Shown here: positions 48,985-61,852 of the stretch, piece after piece
Layout: the number at the start of each line of letters is the position of its first letter
How positions within the stretch are numbered: the first letter of the stretch is position 1
Origin: Anaeramoeba flamelloides
Lineage: Eukaryota; Metamonada; Anaeramoebidae
DNA: 64,000 nucleotides
Reading direction: 5' to 3'
NCBI GenBank assembly: GCA_027625915.1
Contig: JANTQA010000029.1
Location: 6,386,001 to 6,450,000 of the forward strand
Position numbers and translations under genes: made by a program
Notes under the pieces: generated by a model
The model's database searches: none
What the model was told of the DNA's origin: nothing
What the model saw: the letters and a program-made list of their open reading frames with translations, nothing else

Positions 48985-50740
48985 TATTTTTTTTATTGAA
49001 AAATAAAAAACAACTGATTAATTTTTGCAAATTTAATTTTGAAAAGATTGTTACTTGGGTGATTCTTCAAAAAAATTGCTACACAAGTCGGACCCAATTT
49101 GTCTTGATACAACCAATTGGGTTTTTTAAAAATGATTCAAATAACAACAAGTTATATCAAAAAAATCTCCAAAAAGCTTCAAATGTGCTTGGTATGGGGT
49201 AATGGGGGATTCATTTAAAAACCAAATAGAATAAATACCATCCTTGTATTATGGTTGGAAAATTCAATTCAAGAAAAAACAAAAAGCAAAAAAAAACAAG
49301 ATAAAATCTAAACTCTTTTATAACAATTAATAAAATTTGTTGATACAATATAACAATTCAACATTACTGAATGTTCCTAACTCGTAGACAATATAATCTT
49401 TTAAAGTTAAGGTTATTTATTGAGAAGTGTTTTTAAAGATTGAAAATCGTGATTATTTTTCTCTTTCATTTTTATATTTCTTAATAAGAGTTTAATTCGA
49501 TCTCATAATTTTTGTTCAAATTTCATTTTTAAATGCATCTAAAATGTTTTTTTGTTCAAAATTGGTGAATATTTTAAAGATCATTCATTTAAATTTTATA
49601 TGAGATCGAAACAGATTGTTTCAAAACAATTTGGTAAATTTCAAACATAGTTGTTGAAGATTTCTATTATTAAATAAAGTGAATTATTTTTTAAAATGGT
49701 GATTTCTTTCGCTATTCAAATATCTAAACCACATTTCAAGGTCTATAAATCGATTTTAATAAAGTAGAAAAAGTAAAAAAAAGTTACAAGTATGGCAAAG
49801 TTTTCACTTTTTTTAAAAGAGAAAATTTATAAAAATTTTGTAAAAATATTCAATTTTTTTTGAGGATAATCCATATTTTATAGTCTTTGGTGGTTGAAGC
49901 ACGATAATTTAAACAAAAAAAATTATTTAAATGATAATTAATTGGGGTAAATTCAAAATATTAGAATTACAAATTTTTCGGAGTGATTAGGAAAATTAAA
50001 AAAAAAAAAATTTGATCAAGAAATATTAAATTTTTGAGTAAAAAAGGTAAATATAATTAATTGTTTTTTTTATATTACAAAAAGGTCACTCAACTTTCTT
50101 TTAAAGTGTATTTAAACATGTACCATAAATTCTAAAAGACTTTATAAGTAAGTTGAGATACATTTTAGAGAGAGTAATTTTGTATTTGAAAATTTGGAAT
50201 TTCAAATTTTATATTTGACAATCGGAATATTTCAATTTATTTTTAAAAACAGACTTAATATATGGAATTGCTATTTTCCATAGGGTATTGGATTTTGAAA
50301 ATCAAATTTGTAAAAAAAAAAGTTTTTATTTTATTTTTTTGTTATTTTGATTTATTAATTAAATGTTTTAATAATTTAGCCTAATCGGAATTTTTTTAAA
50401 AAAAAAAATTTAAAACTGTTAATTGGTATTTTCTCTTATACTTTTATTGAGTTTAAAGGATAATAAAAAGAAGGACAAAAATTACTTTTAACATTTTAAG
50501 TTATCCAATTATACTGTTAATAGTAAAATAAAATGATCAAAATTTTGATTCAAGGTTCCAAAGAAAATTATATACAAGAATTAAAATCAATTATCAAAAG
50601 TCCGTAGTAACAAAAGACAAATTAATAATTTAAACTAGTTTTAAGAATTAAAAATTTGAAATGGTTATATGATTGATAAATTATAATTATGGAAATATGA
50701 ATGAAAATTTTGTTCGATTTATTTTTTAACAAATAGTATA
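48985..50740. other. Non-coding stretch
   Basis: AT-rich, with frames at 48957-49202 that run into the foldback arm and are not genes. Nothing else recognised. Confidence 0.45.
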
Positions 50741-51209
50741 GTAGGGAAAAAAATACCGGACATGAAAAAAATCCCGGACAAGATTTTTAATTGTGAGTAT
50801 TAGTAAAATATTTGTCTAATTTCCATCAAATCCTTATTATAAATAACCAATTTTTTTATGAGATTAGTAATAAACCTACCTAGAGTCCATCAAAGTGTAG
50901 TGTCTCTAGAATACTTGAGTAATTGTTTGATAGCCTAATGTTGATCAACTTTTTTTGAAAAACAATCGAGTTTTATTGAGGTTTACTAGAGTTTGGAAAA
51001 GGATAATTTTTCTTCTTGTTTTTTGGTTGATTGAATGGTGTTTTGAACAAGTGTGGTTTCATCAATCATCATTCTAATAAGTGGGGGAGTTATAATTGAA
51101 AAAGTTTGATTCTTAAAAAAAGGAATTTGTTTGTAAATAAATGAAATTACACAATAATTTTACTAATATTCACAATTAAAAATCTTGTTAGGGATTTTTT
51201 TCACTGCTC
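50741..51209 (+). mobile_element. TIR element, family F copy 1
   Basis: About 469 bp in TATA-rich flanks. The left arm includes ATACCGGACATG and GACAAGATTTTTAATTGTGA; the right arm carries the complement. The centre (GTAGTGTCTCTAGAATACTT) is shared with 59429-59886. Non-coding. Confidence 0.8.
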
Positions 51210-51730
51210 TATATAAGAAAAATCTTTTCTAAATTGTGGATCTAGATAGTACCCCCACTTTTAAATTATACAATGTAAAGGAAAAAAATTAAAAAGTTGT
51301 GTTTTTAGAATTACCTTATTTAAAAAAAATAACAGTTTATTTATGAAATCTTTCAATAAAGTGGTGTATAAAATAACTTAAAATACTGTCTACTTAGAAT
51401 CAATCTGATCACTTAATTTCTAGTGGTAATTTCTTTTGGTATGGCTATTATTTTAAACCAAAAAAACTAAAATATGAATCAAAAGATAACAAAATGTTTA
51501 TATTGTTCTCTAAGAAAGAAGAATAAAACTAAATCAAAAACATAGGTAAGTGGTTTTTGGTCATTTTAAATATATCTTTTTACTTGATAGTCTTTTTCAA
51601 AAAAATATTTAAGTAAATATCAAAATTTAATAATTAACCCCTCCAATTAAAACAGATCATAGTTTTCTTTAAAAAGAGAAGTCTTTCATTAAAAAAAAAA
51701 AAAAAACTCCACAAATCAAATTCATATATA
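51210..51730. other. Spacer between two family F copies
   Basis: About 520 bp of non-coding DNA separating two elements of the same family in opposite orientation. Confidence 0.5.
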
Positions 51731-52214
51731 GTAGTGAAAAAAGTACTGGACTTGAAAATAATTTGTGACAAGATTTTTAATTGTGAATATTAGGAAAATT
51801 GTTGTTTAATTTCTTTTATTTAAAATCAAATCCTTTTATTGAAAAATCTAACTTTTAAAATTATAACACATCAGCATATTAGAATGATGATTAATGAAAT
51901 TAAACTTGTTAAAAAGAATATTCGATCAATCCAAAAAAACAAGAATGAAAAATTATTATTTTCCCAACTTTAGCGAACCTCTATAAAACTTGAAGGTTTT
52001 TCAAAAATTTTGATCTACTTATGAAATCTAACAATTTATTGAATATTCTATAGATAACCCACTTTGGTGAATTTTAGGTAGGTTTATTACTATATAAATA
52101 AAAAATTTGGTAATTTATAAAAAGGATTTGATTGAAAATATTTACAATTTTCCTAATATTCTAATTAAAAATTTTGTCAGAGAATATTATCATGTCCGAT
52201 ATTTTTTTCAATAC
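51731..52214 (-). mobile_element. TIR element, family F copy 2
   Basis: About 484 bp with ~90-bp arms. The left arm begins GTAGTGAAAAAAGTACTGGA and the right arm is its degenerate complement ending TTTCAATAC. TA-rich flanks. The interior is inverted relative to copy 1. The frames at 52107-52359 start inside it and are not genes. Confidence 0.8.
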
Positions 52215-54274
52215 TATATTTATATTTTTGAACACTCAACTAAACCTAAATTCATTCAAAAAAAAAAAAAAAAAAATCAACAACAAAGAAGTTGGATTTA
52301 GATCCACTAGAAAGAAAAGGAAAGTAAGAAATTTTTTAATTTCAGGGGTAACACCATGAAAAGTGATGATAAAATGATAAAGATATTAAATTTGTCTCAA
52401 AAATGGCTTATCCAACTCAATTTTTTCCAAAAATAATTTATAATTTTGAAGATAATAAGATTTCTTGACTTGAGTGTCTTCTAAAAATTAAAGATGCCAT
52501 TAATCATAAAAATAGTGACCACAGATCATGAAATTAGGAAAATCCTTAAGGTACTAATCTCTATTAAATTTTGGAAAAAAAATTTAAGAGCTTGAGAAAA
52601 TTTTTTGCCGATTAATAAGATTTGAAAACCCAGGTTTATTTTCAATATTAATCATATTTCTGGATAAGGAATACGTATTTTAGAAATTGGTCAAAAAAAA
52701 AAATAATCGAGACTAGTCCCTTAAAGCGGTTGTATCCGAGAATCGAAAAAATTCATTCGTTTATGATAAATATTGCTTTATTAAAATCTTTTTTTGTTAT
52801 CGACGTTCAAGTAAGGTGCTTGAGTTTGACGAATAAAGGGGAACTAATTGTCACTTCGTCTCTACTGCCTTATTATTACTTTTTACAATTGAGCTTTTCA
52901 AAGAAAGTAGGTTGTAAGTTGTGATCTCTTTTTGCTTTGGACGTCCCTTTTTTAATATCTGTATTGTTAGATATAAAGGCAAAATAAGAATTCCTAATGA
53001 AAGTCAGATTTTTTGAAATAAAACAATTATAATCAGCTGAAATTGGATCCTTATTTAAAATTCAAAAGCCAGTATTAGATCCTTATCATTCATTAATTAC
53101 TCTTCACTCCTGTCGTTTAAGATTGTTTTTCTACCCAATGAAAACTAGCACATAATAAAAAAGTAACAAGCCCAACAAAAGTTTGGAGATCAATAATTTC
53201 GGTTTAGTATTTGAAAATATGTGAAAAAAATATAGAAAAATTAAGTGAAATTTTTTTGTCAGACATTATTCAAATACTCACAAATATAATTCCAAAAGTA
53301 TTTAAAAAGTTTATAAAGTTTCTAAAAAATGGTAAAAAGTACTGTTAGGTCTTTTTTCCAGACTTAGAATTGAAAATTTTTAATTTCAAGTAATTCTTAG
53401 CCTTACTTTTACAATTATTTTATACATCAAAATGAATTGAAAATATCTTTCTTTGAATTAACAATTGACCAAAAAGGGAAAGAATCAGACTGTTGTGTTT
53501 GAAAAATTCAAGTCTTTAATTTTTAAAAGGTATTTTTAAACTAGTTTACAAACCACAATGAGACTTTTTTCGGTTTTCCAAAAAAAAATTTTCTTAATGG
53601 ACTGATAAAATAGAACTATCTTTGGGGCAAAAGAAATAAAAAATCAAAAGAGTGTGTCTTCACACAAGAAAGGTAATCCCTACAGGTTGTTTTTTGAAAG
53701 AAAAACTGCTTGATTGTTATTCAAGGAATTTATTCACCAATACATCACAATTAAAAAAAAACCAAAACTATTCTTCTAAAAGAAAATGATAGAACAAAAA
53801 GATGTTCACAATTCGAAGATTAAATAAGCACAATAAGATTTAAAATTCAATTTTCAGCTTCAGATGTTCTGCAAATACAACCATAATAATTCATTGTCAA
53901 ATTCAGATAGATTTGGAAAAAAAATTAGCGATTCAGATTTATAATATGATTAATACTGAAAACAAACATCCTTTTGAGAAAAGTTAAAACAGATTTGAGT
54001 TTCGGTAAACTATTCAATTACAGAATTTCTAAAAAATGAAGAAAAAAATAATAATTCCTTTTTTTTTCTTTTTTGAATTTGTATTTGAAATTAAAATCCA
54101 AATATCCTGACAAACCAAGTTAAAATAAAACACAAAGAGAAACCAGAAAGTGGACTAAGATCAACAATAAGCAAACATGATTAAAAAGAAAATATTTGCA
54201 AGTTTTGTTCATTAATTTAATTTATTAATTAATTTCAATTTTCAAAACAACAAATTCTTAAATACTTACTTAAT
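52215..54274. other. Intergenic upstream of the kelch gene
   Basis: Mostly AT-rich. A patch at about 52715-52925 is less AT-biased than its surroundings and gives a 64-residue frame with no recognisable domain; its identity is open. No promoter element can be named. Confidence 0.45.
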
Positions 54275-55399
54275 ATGTGGAAATCCTATTCAAAAAATTC
54301 ACCACAACCAAGATCTGCCTTTGGCCATATTGTATACAATAACAAATTGTATGTCTTTGGAGGACTTTTGTCAAGGGAAGATTGCGATAACTCGATGTAT
54401 ACCTTTGATTTGGCAACGAAGAAATGGGAGAAATTGGAAGTCATAGGGGATGTACCAAAAGAAAGATCTTTACCCGGGATAATTCTTGGAAATGATGACA
54501 AATTATATTGTTATGGAGGGTTTGGAGATTACCAGCCAGTATACGAAATGTTCAATGATCTCTATTGCTTTGATCTCAAAAAAAACAAATGGACACAAAT
54601 TGAATTACCCGAAAAGAGTCCAAAGATGTTTGCACATAACACGATGTTTGATTCCGAGAATAACTTGATTTACACATATGGGGGCCATTGTGTAACAGAG
54701 GGAATGGAAACCTTTGCTTCTCCACTCTGCTCTGAGATCCATTGTATTAATTTAAATGACAACACTGTTACAAAAATTAAACCAAAATCAGAAAAAAACC
54801 CAAAGGTCAGGATGTCTGCTTCAGCTTGCTTAATTGATGGGCACATTTACGTTTACGGTGGCGGTACAGGGTACACAGGATTGGAAGACACGCTTGACGA
54901 CATGTGGAAATTTGAAATTGAATCATCGAAATGGGAAAAAATTGAATTTACAGGAGACTCTCCAAGAAAGAACAGAGCTTCGAATTTTGTTTCCTTCAAC
55001 TGGGATTCAAAACCTAAATTAATGTCCTTTGGTGGCATTTATGAAAAACGAGGTGAAATTGCAATCAACAACGATTTTTACATTTACGATCTTCAGGATT
55101 CCGTTTGGGAAAAGGTCGGATTGACAATGAAGGATATCAGAAAAAATAAAGCTCCTTATCCAAGATATTCACACGCTTCTTTCTTGTTCACAGATGAAGA
55201 AGAACAAATCTGGTTTGGCCTTTATGGTGGCTGGGCAGGTAGATGGGATTCTTTCCTTGGTGACACCAAGCTTATTCCCTTGAAAACAATTATGGATATG
55301 GAAAGAGTTGTAATGAAAACTGAAAAGGAAAAAGAAGAAGAAATTGAAGAAGAGCTCAAAGAAATGAAAAAAAAGAAAACTAAAAAAGAAAAAAAATAA
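54275..55399 (+). CDS. Kelch-repeat propeller protein
   Basis: A single exon, 374 residues, TAA stop. Six kelch-type blades can be read, each with a hydrophobic strand leading to a Gly pair and a later W: PRSAFGHIVYNNKLYVFGG (about 12-30), IILGNDDKLYCYGG (69-82), NTMFDSENNLIYTYGG (about 124-139), ACLIDGHIYVYGGG (about 186-199), FVSFNWDSKPKLMSFGG (about 240-256) and FTDEEEQIWFGLYGGW (about 308-323). W residues in NKWTQIEL, SKWEKIEF and SVWEKVGL mark blade ends. The tail is a Lys/Glu-rich helix (345-374). No BTB, F-box or membrane segment is present, so it is a stand-alone propeller, probably a protein-binding scaffold. The function cannot be narrowed further. Local base composition is clearly less AT-rich than its flanks. 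Confidence 0.9.
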   Translation: MWKSYSKNSPQPRSAFGHIVYNNKLYVFGGLLSREDCDNSMYTFDLATKKWEKLEVIGDVPKERSLPGIILGNDDKLYCYGGFGDYQPVYEMFNDLYCFDLKKNKWTQIELPEKSPKMFAHNTMFDSENNLIYTYGGHCVTEGMETFASPLCSEIHCINLNDNTVTKIKPKSEKNPKVRMSASACLIDGHIYVYGGGTGYTGLEDTLDDMWKFEIESSKWEKIEFTGDSPRKNRASNFVSFNWDSKPKLMSFGGIYEKRGEIAINNDFYIYDLQDSVWEKVGLTMKDIRKNKAPYPRYSHASFLFTDEEEQIWFGLYGGWAGRWDSFLGDTKLIPLKTIMDMERVVMKTEKEKEEEIEEELKEMKKKKTKKEKK

Positions 55400-57584
55400 T
55401 TTATACAATTTTGGCTTTATATATTGTTATGTTTTTGATTGTTATAATGTTTTTGGCACTTGGGATTTAAAATGTTTCCCTTTTTTTATTATTTTACTTT
55501 TTATATTTATATTAATCTTTTTATTTTTTTTTACATTTGCAAAAAGATCGTAAAAATAATTTCCGAACAAATAAATAATCGTTTATTAAAATTTTTGGGT
55601 TTTTATATTTCAAACAAACTTACATTACCAGAGAATTCTATGTTATTTCAAAAAGTTTTATAGCATAGTTATGAGTTTTCAATTTGCTGAATTAAACATT
55701 TCAAATTAATAAAAACATCTTAACATTAAATTAAGTCATGGAAAATAAACTCTTTTTTTTTTTTTTTTTTTGAAAAAGGAGAGAGTATTTAAATTGAAGA
55801 AAGAAACAATTTCTATGATTTTTTATCCTATATTCTTGTCAAAATAATTTTTCAATTTTTTAGATCAAAGTTTTTTTTTTTAATTTTTTTTTTTTATTTT
55901 CTTTTTTCTTTTTTTTTTCAATTTCTTTTTTTTTTCTTTACTTTTATTTTTACCAAAACTCAATTTGAAGAATAAAATTATAAACCTCCAAATTAACATT
56001 TTGAAAAGTGATATTTTGTGTGCAATTTCAAGGAAATAGAATCACAGATTAAAAAATCTAATTGATAAAAATTTTAATTGTCAAACAAACTTGAGAAATT
56101 TTATATGAAACATTCCTATTGCGATATCAAATAATTTTTTAATTTTTTTCTTAATTAAGAAAAGTTTTGGTTTTTGATTTGTTTAAAAATAATTCAATCT
56201 CTTGATATATATATAGATATATATATATAATTATCAATCAAGTTATCAATAATTGTAAACATAAGAATTATAACATGCTGGGGTTTTTATTCAATAAATT
56301 AAAAACAGGTTTAAGATTTTTTTATCAATGGAGGTTTATAAAAACATTTTTTTTTTTTTCTTTGATTTTAAAATTCATTGATATTTTGTATTTTCTTTAT
56401 AATATCTTTTTTTTTAATTTGAAATTAAGAATATCTTTATGAAATTTTTCTTTTTTTTTTTTGTTGATTTTTTCAATTTCTTTTTTTTTTAGATCAGCAC
56501 ATAATTAATCTTCTTATACAAACAACTGTCGAGAAATACAATTTTTGTTTTTTATATTATTCTTGAAGAAGAGTTAATTATATCCAGTTTGCTTTAAACT
56601 TAAATTTACTTACAGGGGATTTAAGAGTAAAATCATAGATTACTCGATCTTTAATTAATGAAATTAATTTCAAACTGTCTTATTTTAAAAATAAATTCAT
56701 GAAGATTTAATATTTCTAATGTGTTTTGAAAAATTAATCTATTTTTTTTATTGGAAGTGTATACTCTTAAAAAATAATCAATATTTTCTATCATTTCCCT
56801 TTTTGTATATTAAAGATAAAGAACAACTTTTAGTGAAATTTTCGTTTAATAAAAAACAAGATCTGCATGAGTAATTCGAAATTTCCTAACTTTTTGAATT
56901 ACTCCTCACTCTAAATAAATAAATAAATTATTAAATGGCTGAATTTTTTATTTTTTTTGAATTCCTTTTTTTGTTAGTATGTTAATATCTTTGACTATAA
57001 TTTTTCAATTTAAAAATGAAAATTTTTCTTTCAAATTCCAAAATATTTTTCAATTTTTAAGGACAGCGTTCCCACCCTTGAGAGGGTTGATTAATTGTGT
57101 TATTTCACTTTCACTTCTCAAAAAAATTTTTCACACAGAAGAAATTGGACAAAAAAAAAAAAAAAAAAACATTTTTTGTCATCTTGACCTTATCACGAAG
57201 GGTATTTTTCTTTCTTTTTCAATGAAAAGGAAAATTGAAAATAACAAAAAAAATAATTGCAAAAAATAGCTTTTGGGGATTTTCAAGTACATTTCAAATT
57301 TTGGAACATTTCAAACTTACAAAAGTAAATTTAAAAAATATGTAGAACGGCTCTAGAAAACAGTGTGAGTTCCGAAAGTTGAAATGGAAATTCTAAAATA
57401 TTAAAATCAAAATTTAGCATGATCGAACAAGGTAAAAATTGTGAAAATTATTAAAATTGTGAAAATTTCACATTTTTTCTCAAAGAAATTCTACTTGGAT
57501 AAATATTACTTGGATTACATAACTTATTCAAGGGTGATTTTATACATTATTTCATTGTTTTCATCTAAAAACGTAGTCCTTAAG
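55400..57584. other. Intergenic 3' of the kelch gene
   Basis: T-rich DNA, with a TAAACTC followed by a long T-run at about 55748-55770 that may be a degraded TAAACTC-type end, and a TA run near 56203-56228. The frame at 56979-57269 is low complexity. No gene seen. Confidence 0.5.
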
Positions 57585-57775
57585 TTGAAGAAAATCCAAA
57601 GATCTTCACAGATCGTTTAGAAATGATTTTTTTAGACAATAATAAAAACAGCGTTAGTTAACTCAAGGACAAAATTTTTACTTTGCTAATTTGATTGTAG
57701 CAGTAATAAATAATATTCATTTTGGAAATTGAAATAAAAATTGTCATTTATTGATTGGAAAATAACAGTACTAGG
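57585..57775 (+). repeat. Dispersed repeat, family L copy 2
   Basis: Same orientation and order of landmarks as 27835-28015: TTTAGAAATGAT, GCTAATTTGATTGT, ATATTCATTTTGG and GGAAAATAACAGTA. Confidence 0.55.
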
Positions 57776-58555
57776 ATATATCCCATTCTAGTATTTATTA
57801 AAATACCAATATATTTGGATAAAGAAATGATGTGAAGAATTCAGTTGCACATAAATGGTGGCACTCAAAAAATGAAAAATGTACTTATCCCCTTAATAAC
57901 AAACAAGTTTTTCATTTTTTCAAGCACATTCTTTATCTAATTTTGATTTTGAATCTTTTACTCAAGAGTTTTTTTTCCAAATAACGCGAATATTTCCTCA
58001 AAACATCGATAAATGAAACTTTTTACAAGACTTTTTTGGATTTGTAAATTGAAATCTTCTTTTGAAAAGTGCGAATATTTTTGTCTTGTAGATTAATTAA
58101 AATATGGCACTTCAAGATTTAAAACATTGTTGAAAGTATCACTTTTTCAAGGTAAGGTTCTAAATAAGAGAAGAATTTAGAAACTAAAAAAGTAACCGTT
58201 TTTTGACAATTGATCTTTTCTTAAGGTTTTCTCTCGTAGTGATCAGATATCTTGTCAATTTTCTTGTGGTTGTAGGTTAATCTCTTTAACTGATCCAAAA
58301 TGAATTCAATCTGTTACTTGTAATTTGTTTTTGATCGAATAAAAATTTTTTCTTAAAATTGTATTGGAAATTTTAATGACATAAGAAGGTAAAGACAAAA
58401 CTGGGCCAAAACAAAAGAATGAAAAATAAAATTCAATACCAAAACGATCAACTAGAGTTTTTTTTTTAATTTTTTATTTGATTCAAAATTATTAAAAAGA
58501 TTCGAAAAATATTAAACAAATACAACACATTCAAAAAAACAACCCATTGTTAAAT
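57776..58555. other. Non-coding stretch
   Basis: No gene or repeat boundary recognised. CAGTTGCACATAAATGG near 57842 could be one Tc1-like end, but no partner was found. Confidence 0.4.
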
Positions 58556-58768
58556 TTAGTTGTCTCTGTCAAACAGGTGTTTAATTTTTGGTGATTTTTG
58601 TTTGTTTGTAAAAAAAAGCGTGTTTGTTGGTTTTTGGAACTGCATTTTGGATGGCTGTTTGAGTTCTTGTTGTTTCATTTTTTTTGTTGGTCTTAGAAAA
58701 GTGTTTGTGTTCATTGGTTGGTAGGTGTAAAAGGAATCAGAGTCGTCAAAAAATCTTCTTGATGCCAT
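58556..58768 (-). CDS. Small hypothetical protein, 70 residues
   Basis: ATG-to-TAA frame beginning MASRRFFDDSDSFYTYQP and ending KHLFDRDN. It is basic and rich in Gln, Thr and Lys, with three short phenylalanine-containing motifs (RRFF, TLFF, HLF). Composition is balanced and the local DNA is less AT-biased than its flanks, which favours a real gene over chance. No transmembrane segment or known domain. It may be a short disordered protein or one exon of a longer gene; no supporting splice partner was found. Confidence 0.45.
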   Translation of the reverse strand: MASRRFFDDSDSFYTYQPMNTNTFLRPTKKMKQQELKQPSKMQFQKPTNTLFFTNKQKSPKIKHLFDRDN

Positions 58769-59428
58769 TGTTCAAAATCGGTAAAAATGTAATTTATAAA
58801 AAATGGATTAAAAATCTGAAATGTACGTTAGTGTGTATTTAGATTTCCAAAATTAGGATTTGACAACTTTCTATGTTAAAACTAAAACAAATGATTTTAC
58901 TTTGGAATATTCGAAAACTTTTTCTTTTATCAGAAAAAGATAGTCAAACTTTTCCTTAAAGCCAAACAATACAACCCGTGGTGATTTAAGGTTCATTTCT
59001 TATTTAATTTAGAGTTTCCAGTCTTCATATCTCCTTTTTTTATTAGATTTTTCAAAACTTTTTAACCGAAAACCAATAATGGACTTGGATTAAATTTCGA
59101 TTTTTTTTGGAGAAGGTTATATTGGGTTGGTAAATAAAACAGTTGTGGGTAGCGGTAAAGAAGGTGTGTTTTTCAACTAATTCGATCTACTCCGAATATT
59201 TAAAATTAGTTAAAACAACTTTTTTCATTATTGTTCACCAATAAAATATTCTCAAGACTAATAATTGCAAAACAAAAAAATCAAAACTCCCAAGAATCTT
59301 TAACTAGGACTAAAATTCTCAACTCAAAAGGGAAATTAATAACCAAAGATTCTTTACAGAATTATAGAATTTGAAACGTTACAAAAAGGATTTACTGAAG
59401 TCAAAATAAAGTGTGCAAAAAAATATAA
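58769..59428. other. Non-coding stretch
   Basis: Possible promoter side of the small minus-strand frame. Nothing else seen. Confidence 0.4.
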
Positions 59429-59886
59429 CTGTTGAGAGAAAAATGTTGGACACAGAAAAATATTTGTACATCATTTTTTATTGGGAACATTACTGAAAAT
59501 GAAAATCAAATCCTATTGATAACTATGTGAATTTTATATAAATCGAGGTTTAAATGTGTTACAAGTTCATTAATCTGTGGTGTATGTAGAATACTCATTT
59601 GAATGGTTGATAACTAAAGTAGATCATGCCATTTTAACAAAAATCCAAGTTTTAGTAAAGTTTACTATTAATTCTGAAAATGGTAATTTTTAAACTTGCT
59701 TTGTATTATAAGAAATAAGGTTTTGAAAAAGTAGAATTACATTAATCGTTATTTTAAAAAGTAGATTATTGTTATTTTCTTTGTTTATTTCACAAACGAA
59801 AGAAATTGAAAACCAATTTTACTAATGTTTCCAATTAAAAATGGTGTCCAACTATTTTTCTGTGTCCAACATTTTTCTCTCAACAG
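59429..59886 (+). mobile_element. TIR element, family F copy 3
   Basis: 458 bp bounded by TAA on both sides. Arms of about 68 bp begin CTGTTGAGAGAAAAATGTTG and are nearly identical complements. The centre aligns with copy 1 at 50870-51010, although the outer ends differ from copies 1 and 2, so it is a distinct subfamily. Confidence 0.85.
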
Positions 59887-59949
59887 TAATGCGTGTTTGA
59901 AATTAAAAAGCTTGTTTTTTTTGTTAAAGAAGACCTAAATATTAACCAA

Positions 59950-61081
59950 TCAAAAAAACTGAAAATAAACCCTAAATATATATGGTATTGGTTTCTTAAA
60001 GTTCTATTATTTAAAAAATAATTCTAAAAATGAAGGATCAAATCTGAAATATTTATCTCAAAAAATAGAGTAAATTTTTCAAAATAATTTTTATCAAAAA
60101 TCAAAAAAACCAAAAAAATTCAAAATAATTGAGAATATTATAAAAAATTTTCAACAAAGTGCATGAATAATTTAAATTTTACTAAAAATAACCAGGTATT
60201 TACTTTCAAAATTGATTTGAACCTTGATATACTATTTGGTAGTAGATTGGATGTTACCTTGGTACTAGAAGAAAAAAAAAAGAGTAAGATAATATTTTGA
60301 AACACCAATTATAATCTTTGTACACTCATTATTTTTATCACTGTAGTTTTAAAATACATCTTCTTTATTGGCGTGAAACAACTATTTTATTTTACTCTTA
60401 TTTTACAACTCAAGACTACCTTTTCCAAAAAAAAAGTCAAATTTAAACAAAGTCGATTATTGGTTTTGGGTTAATAGAATATTATTGGAATTTGTAATTC
60501 AAATGGGATAAAATTTCAGCTGGTTTTCTTTTTTTTCAATACTTCATCACGTTTTTTTTGAGAATTCTTAGTTCACCTAAAATATCTTCAAAAAAAGTAC
60601 CAAATAAAGAGTGATCACAAATTACAATAAATTGCTTGACAAGTTTATTGCTTTAAAAAGGAAAGAAAAGGAAAATGAATAGAAAATTTTTCCTCTTTAA
60701 TCGATAAAAATAATGCCTTCCAATATCTATAATCCATTTTTTTTAAAATATAATCGGTTTTTGTGCTCTTCTTGTTCCAAGGAACAGGTAATTTTATAAC
60801 CAATATTAGACCAAAGTTCAAACCAATTTAGAGAGTCAACCCTTGCTATTTTAATTAAAATTCTAATTTATATATTCAATTTGTTTAAAAATTTTCAGAA
60901 TATTCTCAATTTATTATTAAATTTTTTGTTATAGGGATTTTAAAAATTTTATCTAAAATTTACTCTATTTTTTGATATAAATTTTCCAATTTGATGCTTG
61001 ATTTTTAAAATTTCTCTATAAAAAATAGAACCTTAAGAAACCAATACCATGTTTATTTAGGGTTTATTGTTGGTTTCTTGG
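59950..61081. mobile_element. Long-TIR element, family J
   Basis: About 1.1 kb with arms of about 190 bp (59950-60150 and 60885-61081). Each arm contains AAACCCTAAATA, GGTATTGGTTTCTTAA and AAAATAGAGTAAATTTT, inverted relative to the other. Arm identity is moderate, so it is fairly old. The centre has no coding frame. Fragments of the terminus recur at 19080, 20380 and 22180. Confidence 0.75.
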
Positions 61082-61378
61082 ATCAATTAATATATAGGTC
61101 CACTATAACAAAAAACAAGCTTTTTATTTTGAAACACTGTTTAGACTTTTAGACACACATTATTTTGACAACAGTATTGTTTAAATACCAATATAAGAAC
61201 AAACTTTTCCCGGAATATAAACATAATAGAATCCCAAAAATACAAATTAAATAATACAATTGATCAAAAGAAGAGATAAAACAATATAAATTCTAAAAAG
61301 TAGAATAATTTCTTTTTGAAGTAAAGATCCGTAAATTGAGATGAAATTAAACTGAAAGTAAGGGTATATTATTAAATG
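61082..61378. other. Short non-coding spacer
   Basis: About 300 bp between two mobile elements. No feature seen. Confidence 0.4.
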
Positions 61379-61852
61379 TCAAAATTGGTCAAATTGAAAT
61401 TTTTCATATTTTCGTAGAGTTTCTTGATTATTATCATTGGTATGAAAGTTTTTAATGTTTTTTTATAGTTGTGAGAGGAAAAAGCAAAAAGATTATTTTG
61501 AGATTGGTAGTATTTTATTTCTAAATTGTAGAAAATACAAAATTTTGAAATCATCAATACTAAATATTTATAAAAATTTGTTCGAAATCCAATTTTAACC
61601 ACCAAAGTTAAGTGTAAATTTTTTTCCCCTTCAAATAAGTTTCAAAAATCTAATTGTTAAGTTAATAATTTTTTTTTCAAAATCCTTGCCAAAATTTTGT
61701 AGTATACCATTCAAACACCAAAAAACTACTCTAGCATACCTTAAAAAAACATACCTTAACACACCAGTAAAGGGGTTTTTAAAAACAAACAGTCAATATA
61801 TTTAAATGAAAATTAACTTTTTTGAAAAAAATGAGAATTTGACCAATTTTGA
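61379..61852 (-). mobile_element. TIR element, family E copy 2
   Basis: About 474 bp bounded by TCAAAATTGGTCAAATT and its complement AATTTGACCAATTTTGA. It is the inverted partner of 4347-4822. The frame at 61372-61605 is a chance reading through its left half. Confidence 0.78.
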
